A stretch of 64,000 bases of DNA from Paraburkholderia sp. BL10I2N1 (GTDB taxonomy: Bacteria; Pseudomonadota; Gammaproteobacteria; Burkholderiales; Burkholderiaceae), in assembly GCF_004361815.1 (NCBI RefSeq), contig NZ_SNWA01000004.1, positions 316,915-380,914 on the forward strand, in the 5' to 3' direction. This document shows positions 18,308 through 27,023 of the stretch, one piece after another. The notes beneath the pieces were generated by a model. The model was not told the origin of the DNA. It did not search any database and saw nothing but the letters and a program-made list of their open reading frames with translations. The position numbers and the translations under genes are program-made. How positions within the stretch are numbered: position 1 is the stretch's first letter; each line of letters opens with the position of its first letter.

Positions 18308-19324
18308 ATGAAAGCAGGTGATCTTCGTGATCTGTCGCGCGGCGACGTGCAACTGAGCGCACTCGGCATGGGTTGTTCGCAACTTGGCGGCCTGTATCGC
18401 ACGATGCCGCCGCAACAGGCGCGCGCACTGATGGACGAAGCATGGTCGCTTGGTCTGCGCTACTTCGACACTGCGCCGTTCTACGGGTACACGCTTTCGG
18501 AGCGCCGCGTGGGCGACGCGTTGTCAGCGCGGCCACGCAACGAGTTCGTGCTGAGTACGAAAGTGGGCAGGCTTCTTCGGCCGGACCCGACTGTTCAATG
18601 CGGCGACGACGGGTGGGCCGAGCCGCTTCCTTTCCGGCCGCATTACGACTACAGCTTCGATGGCGTCATGCGGTCTTTCGAAGACAGCCAGCAGCGTCTC
18701 GGCTTTCCGCAGATCGATCTGCTGTATGTGCATGACGTCGGTCGGATGACGCATGGGGATGCAAACGTCGAATTCTGGAAACAGCTGACCGAGGGAGGGG
18801 GCTTTCTCGCACTCGACACGCTGCGTAGTGCAGGGCTGGTCAAAGCCATCGGCCTTGGCGTGAATGAATGGCAGGTGGTGCATGACGCCATGCAGGAGAT
18901 ACAGCTCGATGTGACGTTACTCGCGGGCCGTTATACGCTCCTCGAGCAGGATTGTCTCTCTCCGTTTCTCGACGATTGCGTGCGGCACGGAAATTCGATC
19001 GTGGTCGGCGGCGTGTTCAATTCCGGCGTGCTGGCAGGTAATGGCAAGTTCAATTACGGGGACGCCCCCGCCGGTGTCGTGTCGCGCGTCCATCGGCTGG
19101 CTGATGTTTGCCGCGAATTCGAGGTTCCGTTACCCGCTGCGGCACTGCAGTTTCCGCTTGCGCATCCCGCGGTTGTGTCGTGCGTGGTGGGCGCGCGCAG
19201 TGTCGAACAACTCCGGCAGAACGTCGCGTGGTTTGAGCAGGCGCTGCCGGCCGGATTGTGGCAAGAACTGAAGTCGAATGGTCTGATTGCAGACACCGCA
19301 CCTGTGGCCGAGGGGGTCCAGTGA
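18308..19324 (+). CDS. aldo/keto reductase, aldose 1-dehydrogenase (L-galactose/L-fucose dehydrogenase-like)
   Basis: A 338-residue aldo/keto reductase of the group containing D-threo-aldose 1-dehydrogenase and L-galactose dehydrogenase, which oxidise C1 of the sugar to the lactone. Catalytic tetrad elements are visible: YFDTAPFYGYTLSE (Asp and Tyr), LSTKVGRLL (Lys) and LLYVHDVGR (His). The cofactor loop near the C terminus is CVVGARSVEQL. The start ATG 18308 was preferred over GTG 18290 because GGAGG sits at 18292-18296. The stop overlaps the GTG start of the broken lactonase gene (GTGA), so oxidation and lactone hydrolysis were once coupled. The importer and the later enzymes favour L-galactose as substrate; L-fucose or D-arabinose are alternatives. 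Confidence 0.82.
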   Translation: MKAGDLRDLSRGDVQLSALGMGCSQLGGLYRTMPPQQARALMDEAWSLGLRYFDTAPFYGYTLSERRVGDALSARPRNEFVLSTKVGRLLRPDPTVQCGDDGWAEPLPFRPHYDYSFDGVMRSFEDSQQRLGFPQIDLLYVHDVGRMTHGDANVEFWKQLTEGGGFLALDTLRSAGLVKAIGLGVNEWQVVHDAMQEIQLDVTLLAGRYTLLEQDCLSPFLDDCVRHGNSIVVGGVFNSGVLAGNGKFNYGDAPAGVVSRVHRLADVCREFEVPLPAAALQFPLAHPAVVSCVVGARSVEQLRQNVAWFEQALPAGLWQELKSNGLIADTAPVAEGVQ

Positions 19325-19717
19325 GCCTGCGTATCGACGCACATCACCATTTCTGGCAATCATGCGGCCAAGCCACTGATCGCTATCGGCCAACTGGAGC
19401 CGTGGCGAACCGACATGGCAGATCTGGCCAGACTCGAAAATGTACATTGCAAGCTGTCCGGCTTATGGACGGAAGCGCCGCCAGATATTGGCGTTGCTGC
19501 TTTCGAGCCCTATGTGGAGACGCTATTTTCGCTGTTCGGCCCGCGCCGTCTTCTGTGGGGAAGTGACTGGCCTGTCCAGCGGCTCGCGACACATTTGGGC
19601 GACTACGCTGGTTGGCTTGCCGCCTGTGAAGACTACTGTGACCGGTATGCGGGCGATGAGGACAAAGACGCTGTATTCGGCGGCAATGCTTATCGCTTCT
19701 ACCGGCTCGAAGAATAG
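19321..19717 (+). pseudogene. sugar lactonase (amidohydrolase family) with a large internal deletion
   Basis: The N-terminal 15 residues from GTG 19321 (LRIDAHHHFW, the amidohydrolase HxH motif) are intact. The frame is then lost near 19362. In another frame the C-terminal part follows: AIGQLEPWRTDMADLARLEN, VHCKLSGLWTEAPPD, RRLLWGSDWPVQRL and GGNAYRFYRLEE. Amidohydrolase_2 lactonases are about 280 residues; roughly 150 are missing between the two parts, including the central metal-site histidines. The gene should have hydrolysed the sugar lactone made by the preceding dehydrogenase. As it stands it cannot be functional. Confidence 0.82.
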
Positions 19718-19727
19718 GGAGAGTGTG

Positions 19728-20057
19728 ATGCAACAAATGGGAATGGTCATCGGTATCGATCCGCAGCACATCGACGAATACAAACGCCTGCATGCGCAGG
19801 TGTGGCCGACGGTGCTCGATCGCCTGAAACGCTCGAATGTCACCCGCTACTCGATTTTCCTGCGGGAGCCCGAGAACCTGTTGTTCGGTTACTGGGAATA
19901 CGTTGGGACAGACTATGAAAGCGATATGGCCGAGATCGCGGGCGACCCGGAAACACAACGTTGGTGGAGCTTGTGCAGTCCGTGCCAGAAGCCGTTGCCG
20001 AGCCGTGCGTCGTCGGAACACTGGGCACGGATGGAACAGGTCTTTTACCTCGAATAG
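19728..20057 (+). CDS. L-rhamnose mutarotase-family (RhaM/FucU-like, DUF718) protein
   Basis: A 109-residue dimeric ferredoxin-like alpha/beta-barrel protein of the L-rhamnose mutarotase family, which interconverts alpha and beta anomers of aldoses. Diagnostic pattern: the His in YKRLHAQVWPTVLDRLKRS, then NVTRYSIFLRE, LLFGYWEY and a WW pair in PETQRWWSLCSPCQ, with the closing MEQVFYLE. GGGAGAG precedes ATG 19728. It lies between the broken lactonase and the zinc dehydrogenase, and probably supplies the anomer used by the aldose dehydrogenase. Confidence 0.85.
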   Translation: MQQMGMVIGIDPQHIDEYKRLHAQVWPTVLDRLKRSNVTRYSIFLREPENLLFGYWEYVGTDYESDMAEIAGDPETQRWWSLCSPCQKPLPSRASSEHWARMEQVFYLE

Positions 20058-20169
20058 TGTTGTCCCGACATCGCACTCGTTGACCTCGCCGCCAAGAGAC
20101 GAATTAATCGAACTCGCATCGAAACCGCACCATGGCTTCGCGGGTTCCGCACCTGAAAAAGGAAACCTC

Positions 20170-21180
20170 ATGCTCACTGTTATTTGTGAAACTCCTGGCG
20201 TACTACGCGCTGAGACGCGCGCAAGGCCATTGCGCGACCGCGGCGAAGTGTTGCTACGAGTGCGACGCGTCGGCGTATGCGGCACTGACCTGCACATTTT
20301 TACCGGCAATCAACCATTTCTCGCCTACCCTCGCGTGATGGGACACGAACTGTCGGGGACGGTCGAAGAAGCCGATGCGGATTCCGGCCTGACCGTCGGC
20401 GACCCGGTCTACGTGATGCCCTATCTGTCATGCGGTCAGTGCATTGCCTGCAGGAACGGAAAAACGAATTGCTGCGTGAATATTCAGGTATTGGGCGTGC
20501 ATCGGGATGGCGCATTGACGGAGTATCTAAGTTTGCCCCGTCAGTTCGTTCACAAGGCTGAAGGAATCACACTCGATCAGGCGGCAATGATCGAGTTTCT
20601 CGCCATTGGCGCGCACGCGGTTCGGCGCGCAGACGTTCAGACTGGACAGCGCGTGCTGGTAGTCGGTGCGGGTCCGATCGGTATGGCCGCAATGATCTTC
20701 TCACGCCTGCGCGGGGCCACGGTGACGGCACTCGATACACGGCTCGATCGTCTGAATTTCTGCGCCGGGCAAATCGAAGTGGCGGCTACCGTGCAGATCG
20801 GTGATGCCGACGTCGACGAGCTGACGAGACTCACCGACGGTGAATTCTTCGATGTGGTCTTCGATGCGACGGGCAATCCCTCTGCCATGGAGCGTGGCTT
20901 CGAGTTTATTGCGCACGGCGGAAAATACGTGCTGATCTCCGTGGTGCGAGACAAGATCACTTTCTCTGATCCGGAGTTCCACAAGCGCGAAGCCACCCTG
21001 ATTGGAAGCCGCAATGCGACTGCGGAGGATTTCGAAACGGTGCTCAGGGCCATGCGCGCCGGCCAGGTGCCCGATGCGGCACTCAACACGCACCGGATGA
21101 AACTTGCCGATGTCCCTGCGGAATTTTCGAAACTGCTCGAGCCGTCCGCGGGCGTAGTGAAAGCCATCGTCGAATGCTGA
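20170..21180 (+). CDS. zinc-dependent alcohol dehydrogenase, L-galactonate 5-dehydrogenase-like
   Basis: A 336-residue medium-chain Zn dehydrogenase. The catalytic zinc site is VGVCGTDLHIF and MGHELSG; the structural zinc cysteines are in SCGQCIACRNGKTNCC. The NAD-binding fold has VLVVGAGPIGMAAM. Family relatives act on sugar acids, for example L-galactonate or L-gulonate to tagaturonate or fructuronate. Since the two following genes encode a tagaturonate-reductase-like enzyme and altronate dehydratase, oxidation of L-galactonate to D-tagaturonate is the simplest role (inference). The start was placed at ATG 20170, where homologues begin (MLTVICETPG). No strong ribosome binding site is seen other than AAGGAAA. 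Confidence 0.82.
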   Translation: MLTVICETPGVLRAETRARPLRDRGEVLLRVRRVGVCGTDLHIFTGNQPFLAYPRVMGHELSGTVEEADADSGLTVGDPVYVMPYLSCGQCIACRNGKTNCCVNIQVLGVHRDGALTEYLSLPRQFVHKAEGITLDQAAMIEFLAIGAHAVRRADVQTGQRVLVVGAGPIGMAAMIFSRLRGATVTALDTRLDRLNFCAGQIEVAATVQIGDADVDELTRLTDGEFFDVVFDATGNPSAMERGFEFIAHGGKYVLISVVRDKITFSDPEFHKREATLIGSRNATAEDFETVLRAMRAGQVPDAALNTHRMKLADVPAEFSKLLEPSAGVVKAIVEC

Positions 21181-21205
21181 CTCTGACGCATATCGGATAT
21201 TTGCC

Positions 21206-22339
21206 ATGAGCCAGCCAATTCTCCAGTTCGGCACTAGCCGCTTTCTTCAGGCGCATGTCGACCTGTTTGTTTCGGAAGCCATGACACGGGGCGCCGCGCT
21301 CGGTGGCATCACGGTCGTGCAGACCACCAGCAGCGAGTCCAGTCAGAAGCGAATTGCGGCGCTGGCAGAGGGCGGGCCATATCCGGTACGGATTCGAGGT
21401 ATGCGCCGCGGAGTGCCGGTGGACGAGATGCTGAGCGGCAACGCGGTGCGCGCAGCATGGCACGCCGAGACTCATTGGGCACAGGTGCGGGACGCCGTAG
21501 CAGAACACGTCGAAGTGATTGTTTCCAATACGGGGGACAGGGGATTCTGTCTTGATGACCGGGATACCGCGGCGCTCGTGACTCACCCGGAGTGCGTGCC
21601 ACATAGCTTTCCGGCCAAGCTGCTGACGTTGCTGCATGCCCGTTGGGAACGAAACCCTGATGCGCCGCTCTCCCTTTTTCCATGCGAACTCGTTGTCAAG
21701 AACGGCGATACGCTGCGCGAACTTGTTGTGACTCTCGCGGCAAAGTGGCGGTTGCCGGAGCCGTTCACTACCTACCTTCGAACGCATTGCATATGGGCCA
21801 ATTCGCTCGTCGACCGCATTGTTTCGCAGGCGATTGAACCGGTAGGCGCAGTTGCCGAACCGTATGCGCTTTGGGCGATCGAGCAGCAATCGGGACTGGT
21901 TCTACCCTGCACACACGAGAACATCGTTTTGACTGACGACCTGCAGCGCTTCGAGCGTCTGAAGCTGTTCCTGCTCAATCTCGGTCATAGCTATCTGGCG
22001 GAGCGCTGGCTGGAGGACCGCAGGCCGGTTGACGAGACCGTATGTCAGGCAATGAACGACCCGATCCTGCGCGCCGGCCTGGAAACTGTCTGGGCAGAAG
22101 ACGTGCTCTCGACATTTGCGGCGCTGGGCCACCGCGAGCAGGCTCTGACCTATCTCGTCGAGCTACGTGATCGCCTGCTCAATCCGTTCCTTGAGCACCG
22201 GATAGCGGACATCGCGCAGAATCACACAGAAAAATTGCAGCGGCGTTTTCTGCCACTGGTGCAACTTGCCGACAAACTCGGCGTGAAGCCTGGGCCGCTG
22301 CGAATACGCGCGATGCTGGAGCGCGTCGCATCGGTTTAG
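21206..22339 (+). CDS. mannitol dehydrogenase-family reductase, tagaturonate reductase-like
   Basis: A 377-residue member of the long-chain mannitol dehydrogenase family (UxaB/UxuB/MtlD). It begins at once with the dinucleotide-binding strand (ILQFGTSRFLQAHVDLFVSE) rather than the long N-terminal extension of UxuB. VSNTGDRGF and SLFPCELVVKNGDTLREL (with the family Lys-Asn pair) are visible, plus IWANSLVDRIV. It probably reduces D-tagaturonate to D-altronate with NADH. It is 25 bp downstream of the Zn dehydrogenase and 19 bp upstream of altronate dehydratase, which together form the uronate-type end of the pathway. Confidence 0.83.
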   Translation: MSQPILQFGTSRFLQAHVDLFVSEAMTRGAALGGITVVQTTSSESSQKRIAALAEGGPYPVRIRGMRRGVPVDEMLSGNAVRAAWHAETHWAQVRDAVAEHVEVIVSNTGDRGFCLDDRDTAALVTHPECVPHSFPAKLLTLLHARWERNPDAPLSLFPCELVVKNGDTLRELVVTLAAKWRLPEPFTTYLRTHCIWANSLVDRIVSQAIEPVGAVAEPYALWAIEQQSGLVLPCTHENIVLTDDLQRFERLKLFLLNLGHSYLAERWLEDRRPVDETVCQAMNDPILRAGLETVWAEDVLSTFAALGHREQALTYLVELRDRLLNPFLEHRIADIAQNHTEKLQRRFLPLVQLADKLGVKPGPLRIRAMLERVASV

Positions 22340-22358
22340 GAACTGCCTCGGGAAAGTC

Positions 22359-23888
22359 ATGAACATGGAATCGGACTCTTTTATTCTCCTGCGCGAACAG
22401 GACAATGTCGCGGTCGCACGTCACGCTGTGCCGGCCGGGGTCGAGGTGAATCTCGGAGCGGCGACGTTGCGCACGCGTGCGTCGATCCCGTCTGGCCACA
22501 AAGTGGCTGTACGCCTCATTGAAAAGGGCGTTGCCGTTCTGAAGTACGGGCAGGTCATCGGTGTCGCGATGCGCGATATTGAGGCAGGGGAGCATGTTCA
22601 TACCCATAACGTCGGGATGAGCGCGGTCGGTCACGAACCCACCAGCGGTAGCGCTTTCGAAGCGACTGAAGTGAACGGCTCGCCGGCAACGTTTCGGGGA
22701 TATGTGCGAGCCAATGGAGACGTTGGTACACGAAACTTTATCGGCGTGATCGCGAGCGTAAATTGCTCGGCAACCGTATGCCGGCATATCGGCGAGGCCT
22801 TTAAGGACAATGCGCTCAAGGCGTTTCCATCAGTCGACGGAGTCGTGGCTATCACACATGGCAGCGGCTGCGGCATGGCCGGGTCAGGCGAGGGTATCGA
22901 ATTGCTGCGCCGTACCTTGCGCGGGTACGCGAACAATCCCAACTTCGCAGGCGTGTTGCTGGTCGGCCTCGGCTGCGAAGTGAATCAGATCGCGCCGTTG
23001 GTCGATACCTTGGCGGGCAGAGAAGACGGGTTGATCGCCACGCTGACGATTCAGGAAGAGGGCGGAACGCGTGAAACCATTCAAAGGGGCATCGAGATCG
23101 TCGGCAACATGCTGACGCTCGCCGATCGCGCGATCCGCAGTACCGTGTCGGCCGCGCACCTGAAAGTCGGGCTGCAGTGCGGCGGTTCGGACGGGTACTC
23201 GGGGATCAGCGCCAATCCCGCACTGGGTTGCGCCGTTGATCTTCTGGTGCGCAATGGAGGAACGGCCATACTGTCCGAAACGCCGGAGATATATGGTGCG
23301 GAGCACCTGCTGACGTCGCGTGCGGCCTCGCCACGGGTGGCGGACAAGCTATTGGGAAAGCTGCGCTGGTGGGAAGCGTATACGCGCACCCATCACGGTG
23401 ACATGAACAACAATCCCTCGCCGGGCAATAAGGCCGGAGGGATTACGACCATTCTGGAAAAATCACTGGGTGCGGTCGCCAAGGGCGGCAGTACGGGTTT
23501 GATGGAGGTGTATGAATACGCCGAAGCCGTCACGCAGCACGGACTGGTTTTCATGGACACCCCTGGCTATGACCCGGTATCGGCGACGGGGCAGGTCGCT
23601 GGCGGGGCGAACCTGATCTGTTTCACCACGGGCCGTGGGTCAGTGTACGGGTGCAAACCGACGCCCTCGCTGAAGCTCGCCACGAACACCCGGATGTTCG
23701 AGCAGATGAGTATGGATATGGATTTCAACTGTGGAGCGATCGTTGATGGAACGTTTGGCATTGCTCAGGCTGGAGCCCAGATATTCCAGTTGATGCTGGA
23801 CACGGCGTCAGGAAGAAAAACCTGTAGCGAGCAGCATGGCATGGGAGACAGCGAGTTTGTTCCGTGGCAACTCGGCGCTGTCATGTGA
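22359..23888 (+). CDS. uxaA: altronate dehydratase (UxaA), full length
   Basis: A 509-residue D-altronate dehydratase giving 2-keto-3-deoxy-D-gluconate. The N-terminal SAF domain (residues about 1-95, with ASIPSGHKVAVRLIEKG and HVHTHNV) is joined to the C-terminal catalytic domain. That domain carries FRGYVRANGDVGTRNFIGV, ITHGSGCGM, GLGCEVNQI, LQCGGSDGYSGISANPALG and NPSPGNKAGGITTILEKSLG, the cysteine-containing blocks that hold the iron centre. It closes the operon's enzymatic chain. In this setting it need not act in galacturonate breakdown; altronate would come from tagaturonate made from L-galactonate. Confidence 0.92.
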   Translation: MNMESDSFILLREQDNVAVARHAVPAGVEVNLGAATLRTRASIPSGHKVAVRLIEKGVAVLKYGQVIGVAMRDIEAGEHVHTHNVGMSAVGHEPTSGSAFEATEVNGSPATFRGYVRANGDVGTRNFIGVIASVNCSATVCRHIGEAFKDNALKAFPSVDGVVAITHGSGCGMAGSGEGIELLRRTLRGYANNPNFAGVLLVGLGCEVNQIAPLVDTLAGREDGLIATLTIQEEGGTRETIQRGIEIVGNMLTLADRAIRSTVSAAHLKVGLQCGGSDGYSGISANPALGCAVDLLVRNGGTAILSETPEIYGAEHLLTSRAASPRVADKLLGKLRWWEAYTRTHHGDMNNNPSPGNKAGGITTILEKSLGAVAKGGSTGLMEVYEYAEAVTQHGLVFMDTPGYDPVSATGQVAGGANLICFTTGRGSVYGCKPTPSLKLATNTRMFEQMSMDMDFNCGAIVDGTFGIAQAGAQIFQLMLDTASGRKTCSEQHGMGDSEFVPWQLGAVM

Positions 23889-23965
23889 AAGCAGGCGAGT
23901 CCCCCGAGATGCGAAGGCCATTTTACGGTTCGAGAATCGATACCGTTTTTAGACGGAGGTGCCAC

Positions 23966-24193
23966 ATGCCCATGACCCAATCGTCCGACAGCCCGGACGT
24001 CACAGAGGCTGACTACACCTTGCTGGTGGATGCGTTGTCGTCGCTTTTGAGAGAACGGTCTTCTGCGCTGCAAATTGCTACTGAAGTCGCGAAAAAAAGA
24101 GGGCTTGCGGCGCCGAACGTGTGGGACTTCGGACTCCCCGACATCCTGCGGCTGCGTCGCGTGTGGGAAGTGGCCAGTCGGACTTCCACCTGA
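23966..24193 (+). CDS. small hypothetical protein
   Basis: A 75-residue soluble protein starting at ATG 23966 behind ACGGAGGT. It has no signal peptide or membrane segment. Features are an acidic N terminus, a helix with TLLVDALSSLLRERSSALQI, and a C-terminal LRRVWEVA helix. I recognise no family. Good ribosome binding site and clean helices support it as a gene; it may share the end of the sugar-operon transcript, 77 bp after uxaA, but a functional link is unproven. Confidence 0.55.
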   Translation: MPMTQSSDSPDVTEADYTLLVDALSSLLRERSSALQIATEVAKKRGLAAPNVWDFGLPDILRLRRVWEVASRTST

Positions 24194-24256
24194 TTTCACG
24201 ATTTGGCTCCCGGCGTCAGGATAGCTATCGTGCCTTGCAGCGGAGGAACAGCGACG

Positions 24257-24415
24257 ATGTGCACTGTATCCAATTCGGGGATTGCAGTCCAGATACGGCG
24301 TCGTCGCGCAGTGACCTATCTGTCACCCGATCTCAGTGCGTTGATCTGTTTACGCGATCAATGCGTTTTCGGGGTCAACGTCTTTCTCGTGCGAAAACTG
24401 GCGGTTAGGTCCTAA
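24257..24415 (+). CDS. possible small ORF (52 residues)
   Basis: An ATG at 24257 has GGAGG about 10 bases upstream and opens 52 codons (starts MCTVSNSG, Arg-rich RRRR, ends VRKLAVRS). I recognise no homologue. The stretch 24194-24779 otherwise shows no gene, and this ORF may be chance; it is listed because of its ribosome binding site. Confidence 0.22.
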   Translation: MCTVSNSGIAVQIRRRRAVTYLSPDLSALICLRDQCVFGVNVFLVRKLAVRS

Positions 24416-24779
24416 AAATCGATGTTGGTCGAAGACTTACAGAATCGGGCGTTACGCGAAACCCGCAGAGCCTCGGAGCGTTGCCGCAGGCGGCTGTGCG
24501 GGGGCACCGCTACATACCCCCACGACAAGGACGATAACCCCCGATTACGCGTTCGCAGTCGCGCAGCAGTCGGCCGCATCGCGGCATGTCCAACTCTTCT
24601 TCGCACCAGCGGTGCCGTGCCGTGTATTCGACTATCGCGTCTCGTCGAGTGATCGTTCGGGTCAACCCTTGATCCCGACTCCGGTAGGCCCTCGCGCGCT
24701 ATCACCGAGTGTTGTCCTCGATGGGCGCTTTCACCCGCATCATGCAAAATAGCGACATCGAAAATGCGGAGAATGTCCT

Positions 24780-25709
24780 GTGGGTGTCAACTTCGACCTG
24801 AACGATCTGCAGGCGTTTCGAGCCGTCGTGGAGTTGGGAAGCTTCCGCAAAGCAGCGGAGTCGGTCAATATTTCCCAGCCAGCGCTGAGCCGGCGCATCG
24901 AGAAGCTCGAAGCGGCGCTCGGCGTGCGGCTCTTCGAGCGGACCACCCGCAGCGTGACGCTCACCACCATAGGTCGCGTGTTCGCCCCAAGCGCGGAACA
25001 ACTTCTCGACGATCTCGATGTCGCATTGCTCGGTATTCGCGACGTCTCCAGCAGCCGCCTCGGTCATGTGACCATCGCATGCGTGCCGTCGGTCGCCTAC
25101 TATTTCCTGCCGAGCGTCGTTGCCGCCTATCACAGCCGCTATCCGCGTATCCGGGTCAAGCTGCTGGACTCGAGCGCCAACGAAGTGCTCGGCTCGGTCA
25201 TCAGCGGTGAAGCCGATTTCGGCGTCAGCTTCATGGGCAGCCAGGAAACCGAGGTCGAGTTCAAGGTTCTGCTGCAGGAACGGTTCGTCGCCGCGTGCCG
25301 TCGCGATCATCCCCTTGCCCGGAAAAAGCAGGTGACCTGGAACGAGCTTTATGAACACGAATATGTATCCGTGGACAAGACTTCCGGCAACCGCCTGCTG
25401 CTCGATCAGGCGTTGACCAACGTGGCGCCGGCAGTGCCGAGCGTCTGCGAGACTCGCCATGTCACCACCATGCTCGGCCTGATCGAAGCGGGACTCGGTG
25501 TGGCAGCGGTGCCTTCAATGGCAATGCCCATACGCGATCATCCGGTTTTGACCGGCGTGCCGCTCGTCGATCCGGTCGTGACGAGGCGAGTCGGTATTGT
25601 CAGACGCCGGGGGCGTCCGCTCGCGCCGGCCGCGCAGCAGTTCTATCAGACGATTCTCGACACGAAGCGCAGCGGCATGGCCCGCGCGGTGAAGAAGACC
25701 TCGAAATGA
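24780..25709 (+). CDS. LysR-type transcriptional regulator
   Basis: A 309-residue LysR regulator with GTG start. Residues about 5-65 form the winged helix: DLNDLQAFRAVVELGSFRKA, AESVNISQPALSRRIEKLE and LFERTTRSVTLT. The C-terminal part has the two periplasmic-binding-like lobes that bind an inducer. Its stop overlaps the start of the DAACS symporter (ATGA), an unusual arrangement for LysR genes, which are more often divergent from targets. It probably controls carboxylate uptake genes around it (inference). Confidence 0.9.
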   Translation: MGVNFDLNDLQAFRAVVELGSFRKAAESVNISQPALSRRIEKLEAALGVRLFERTTRSVTLTTIGRVFAPSAEQLLDDLDVALLGIRDVSSSRLGHVTIACVPSVAYYFLPSVVAAYHSRYPRIRVKLLDSSANEVLGSVISGEADFGVSFMGSQETEVEFKVLLQERFVAACRRDHPLARKKQVTWNELYEHEYVSVDKTSGNRLLLDQALTNVAPAVPSVCETRHVTTMLGLIEAGLGVAAVPSMAMPIRDHPVLTGVPLVDPVVTRRVGIVRRRGRPLAPAAQQFYQTILDTKRSGMARAVKKTSK

Positions 25710-26965
25710 CACTGCCAAGGCCATTCCGGCTGCTTTACGTCCAGGTCCTGCTTGGAATGGGGATCGGCATGACCGTCGGCCACTTCTGGCCACAGGTCGG
25801 TGCGTCGCTGAAACCGCTCAGCGATGCGTTCGTCGCGCTGGTTCGCATGATGATCGCGCCAATCGTCTTCTGCACGATCGTCATGGGTATCACGTCGCTT
25901 GCGAGCGGCTCGAAAATCGGCCGGACCATCGTGAAGGCGCTCGCGTTGTTCTACGTTCTCACTATCGTTGCGCTAGTTCTGGGCCTCGCGACCGCGTTCG
26001 CGCTGCATCCGGGTGCGGGACTGCACATCGACGCGCATCATCTGGACACGGCCATTCTGGCGCAGTATTCGACGCGCACGCAGTCGCACGGGCTCGTCGA
26101 GTTCGCACTGCATCTGATTCCGGAGACGCTCGTCGGCGCCTTCGAGAAAGGCGAGGTTCTGCCGGTCCTGCTGCTTGCCATTCTGTTCGGCTTCGCATTG
26201 AACGCCGGCGGAAGCGCCGGCCGGCGAGGGCAGGAATTCATCGATAGCGTCGCACACGTGCTGTTCCGCATCCTCGCGCTGATCATGCGGCTTGCCCCCG
26301 TCGGGGCATTCGGCGCGATGGCGTTCACGGTGGGCCGTTTCGGCATCCATTCGATTGGCTCGCTCGGCATGCTGATGTTGTCGTTCTATGCGGCGTGCCT
26401 GCTGTTCGTCGTCTGCGTGCTCGGTCCCCTCACAAGCCTGCATCGCTTCTCCCTCTGGCGTTTGCTGCGCTACATTCGCGAGGAACTCGTCATCGTGCTC
26501 GCGACGTCGTCGACCGAACCGGTGCTGCCGCGCCTCATCGTCAAGCTCGAAGCGCTTGGCTGCGACAAGGGCATCGTGGGTCTCGTGCTGCCCGCCGGCT
26601 ATTCCTTCAATCTCGACGGCACGGCGATCTACCTGACGCTCACCTCGATGTTCATCGCGCAAGCGTGCGATGTACACCTCTCGGGCGGCCAGATTGCGAC
26701 GATGCTCCTGGTCATGCTGATCACGTCGAAGGGCGCGGCGGGCGTATCGGGCAGCGGACTGGTTGCGCTCGTCGCGACGCTCGCTGTCATTCCCGATCTG
26801 CCGGTTGCAGGCGTCGCGTTACTGGTGGGCATCGATCGCTTTATGTCCGAGGCGCGTGCCCTGACGAGCGTGATCAGCAACGCCTGCGCGGTGATCTTCG
26901 TCTCGATGTGGGAGCGCCGCCTGCGACCGAACGCGTCTGAAGGATGCATTGAGCCTGGCGCATGA
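25706..26965 (+). CDS. dicarboxylate/amino acid:cation symporter (DAACS family)
   Basis: A 419-residue inner-membrane symporter related to DctA and GltP, importing C4-dicarboxylates or acidic amino acids with protons or sodium. Family signatures: RMMIAPIVFCTIVMGI in an early helix, the serine-rich re-entrant loop ATSSTEPVLPRL, LPAGYSFNLDGTAIYLTLT and SKGAAGVSGSGLVAL, followed by IDRFMSEARALTSVISNACA. It starts within the LysR stop codon, so regulator and transporter are co-translated. Confidence 0.9.
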   Translation: MTLPRPFRLLYVQVLLGMGIGMTVGHFWPQVGASLKPLSDAFVALVRMMIAPIVFCTIVMGITSLASGSKIGRTIVKALALFYVLTIVALVLGLATAFALHPGAGLHIDAHHLDTAILAQYSTRTQSHGLVEFALHLIPETLVGAFEKGEVLPVLLLAILFGFALNAGGSAGRRGQEFIDSVAHVLFRILALIMRLAPVGAFGAMAFTVGRFGIHSIGSLGMLMLSFYAACLLFVVCVLGPLTSLHRFSLWRLLRYIREELVIVLATSSTEPVLPRLIVKLEALGCDKGIVGLVLPAGYSFNLDGTAIYLTLTSMFIAQACDVHLSGGQIATMLLVMLITSKGAAGVSGSGLVALVATLAVIPDLPVAGVALLVGIDRFMSEARALTSVISNACAVIFVSMWERRLRPNASEGCIEPGA

Positions 26966-27023
26966 GCCCGAAGAAGCCTTCGATCAGCCCGCCGACCTGC
27001 CGGGCTGAGTCGTTGCCGTCGTC

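Noticed and set aside
16878..18536. 552-codon antisense open frame across the sugar-binding protein gene
   Set aside because: It crosses two well-supported genes and has the Arg/His-rich look of a shadow frame.
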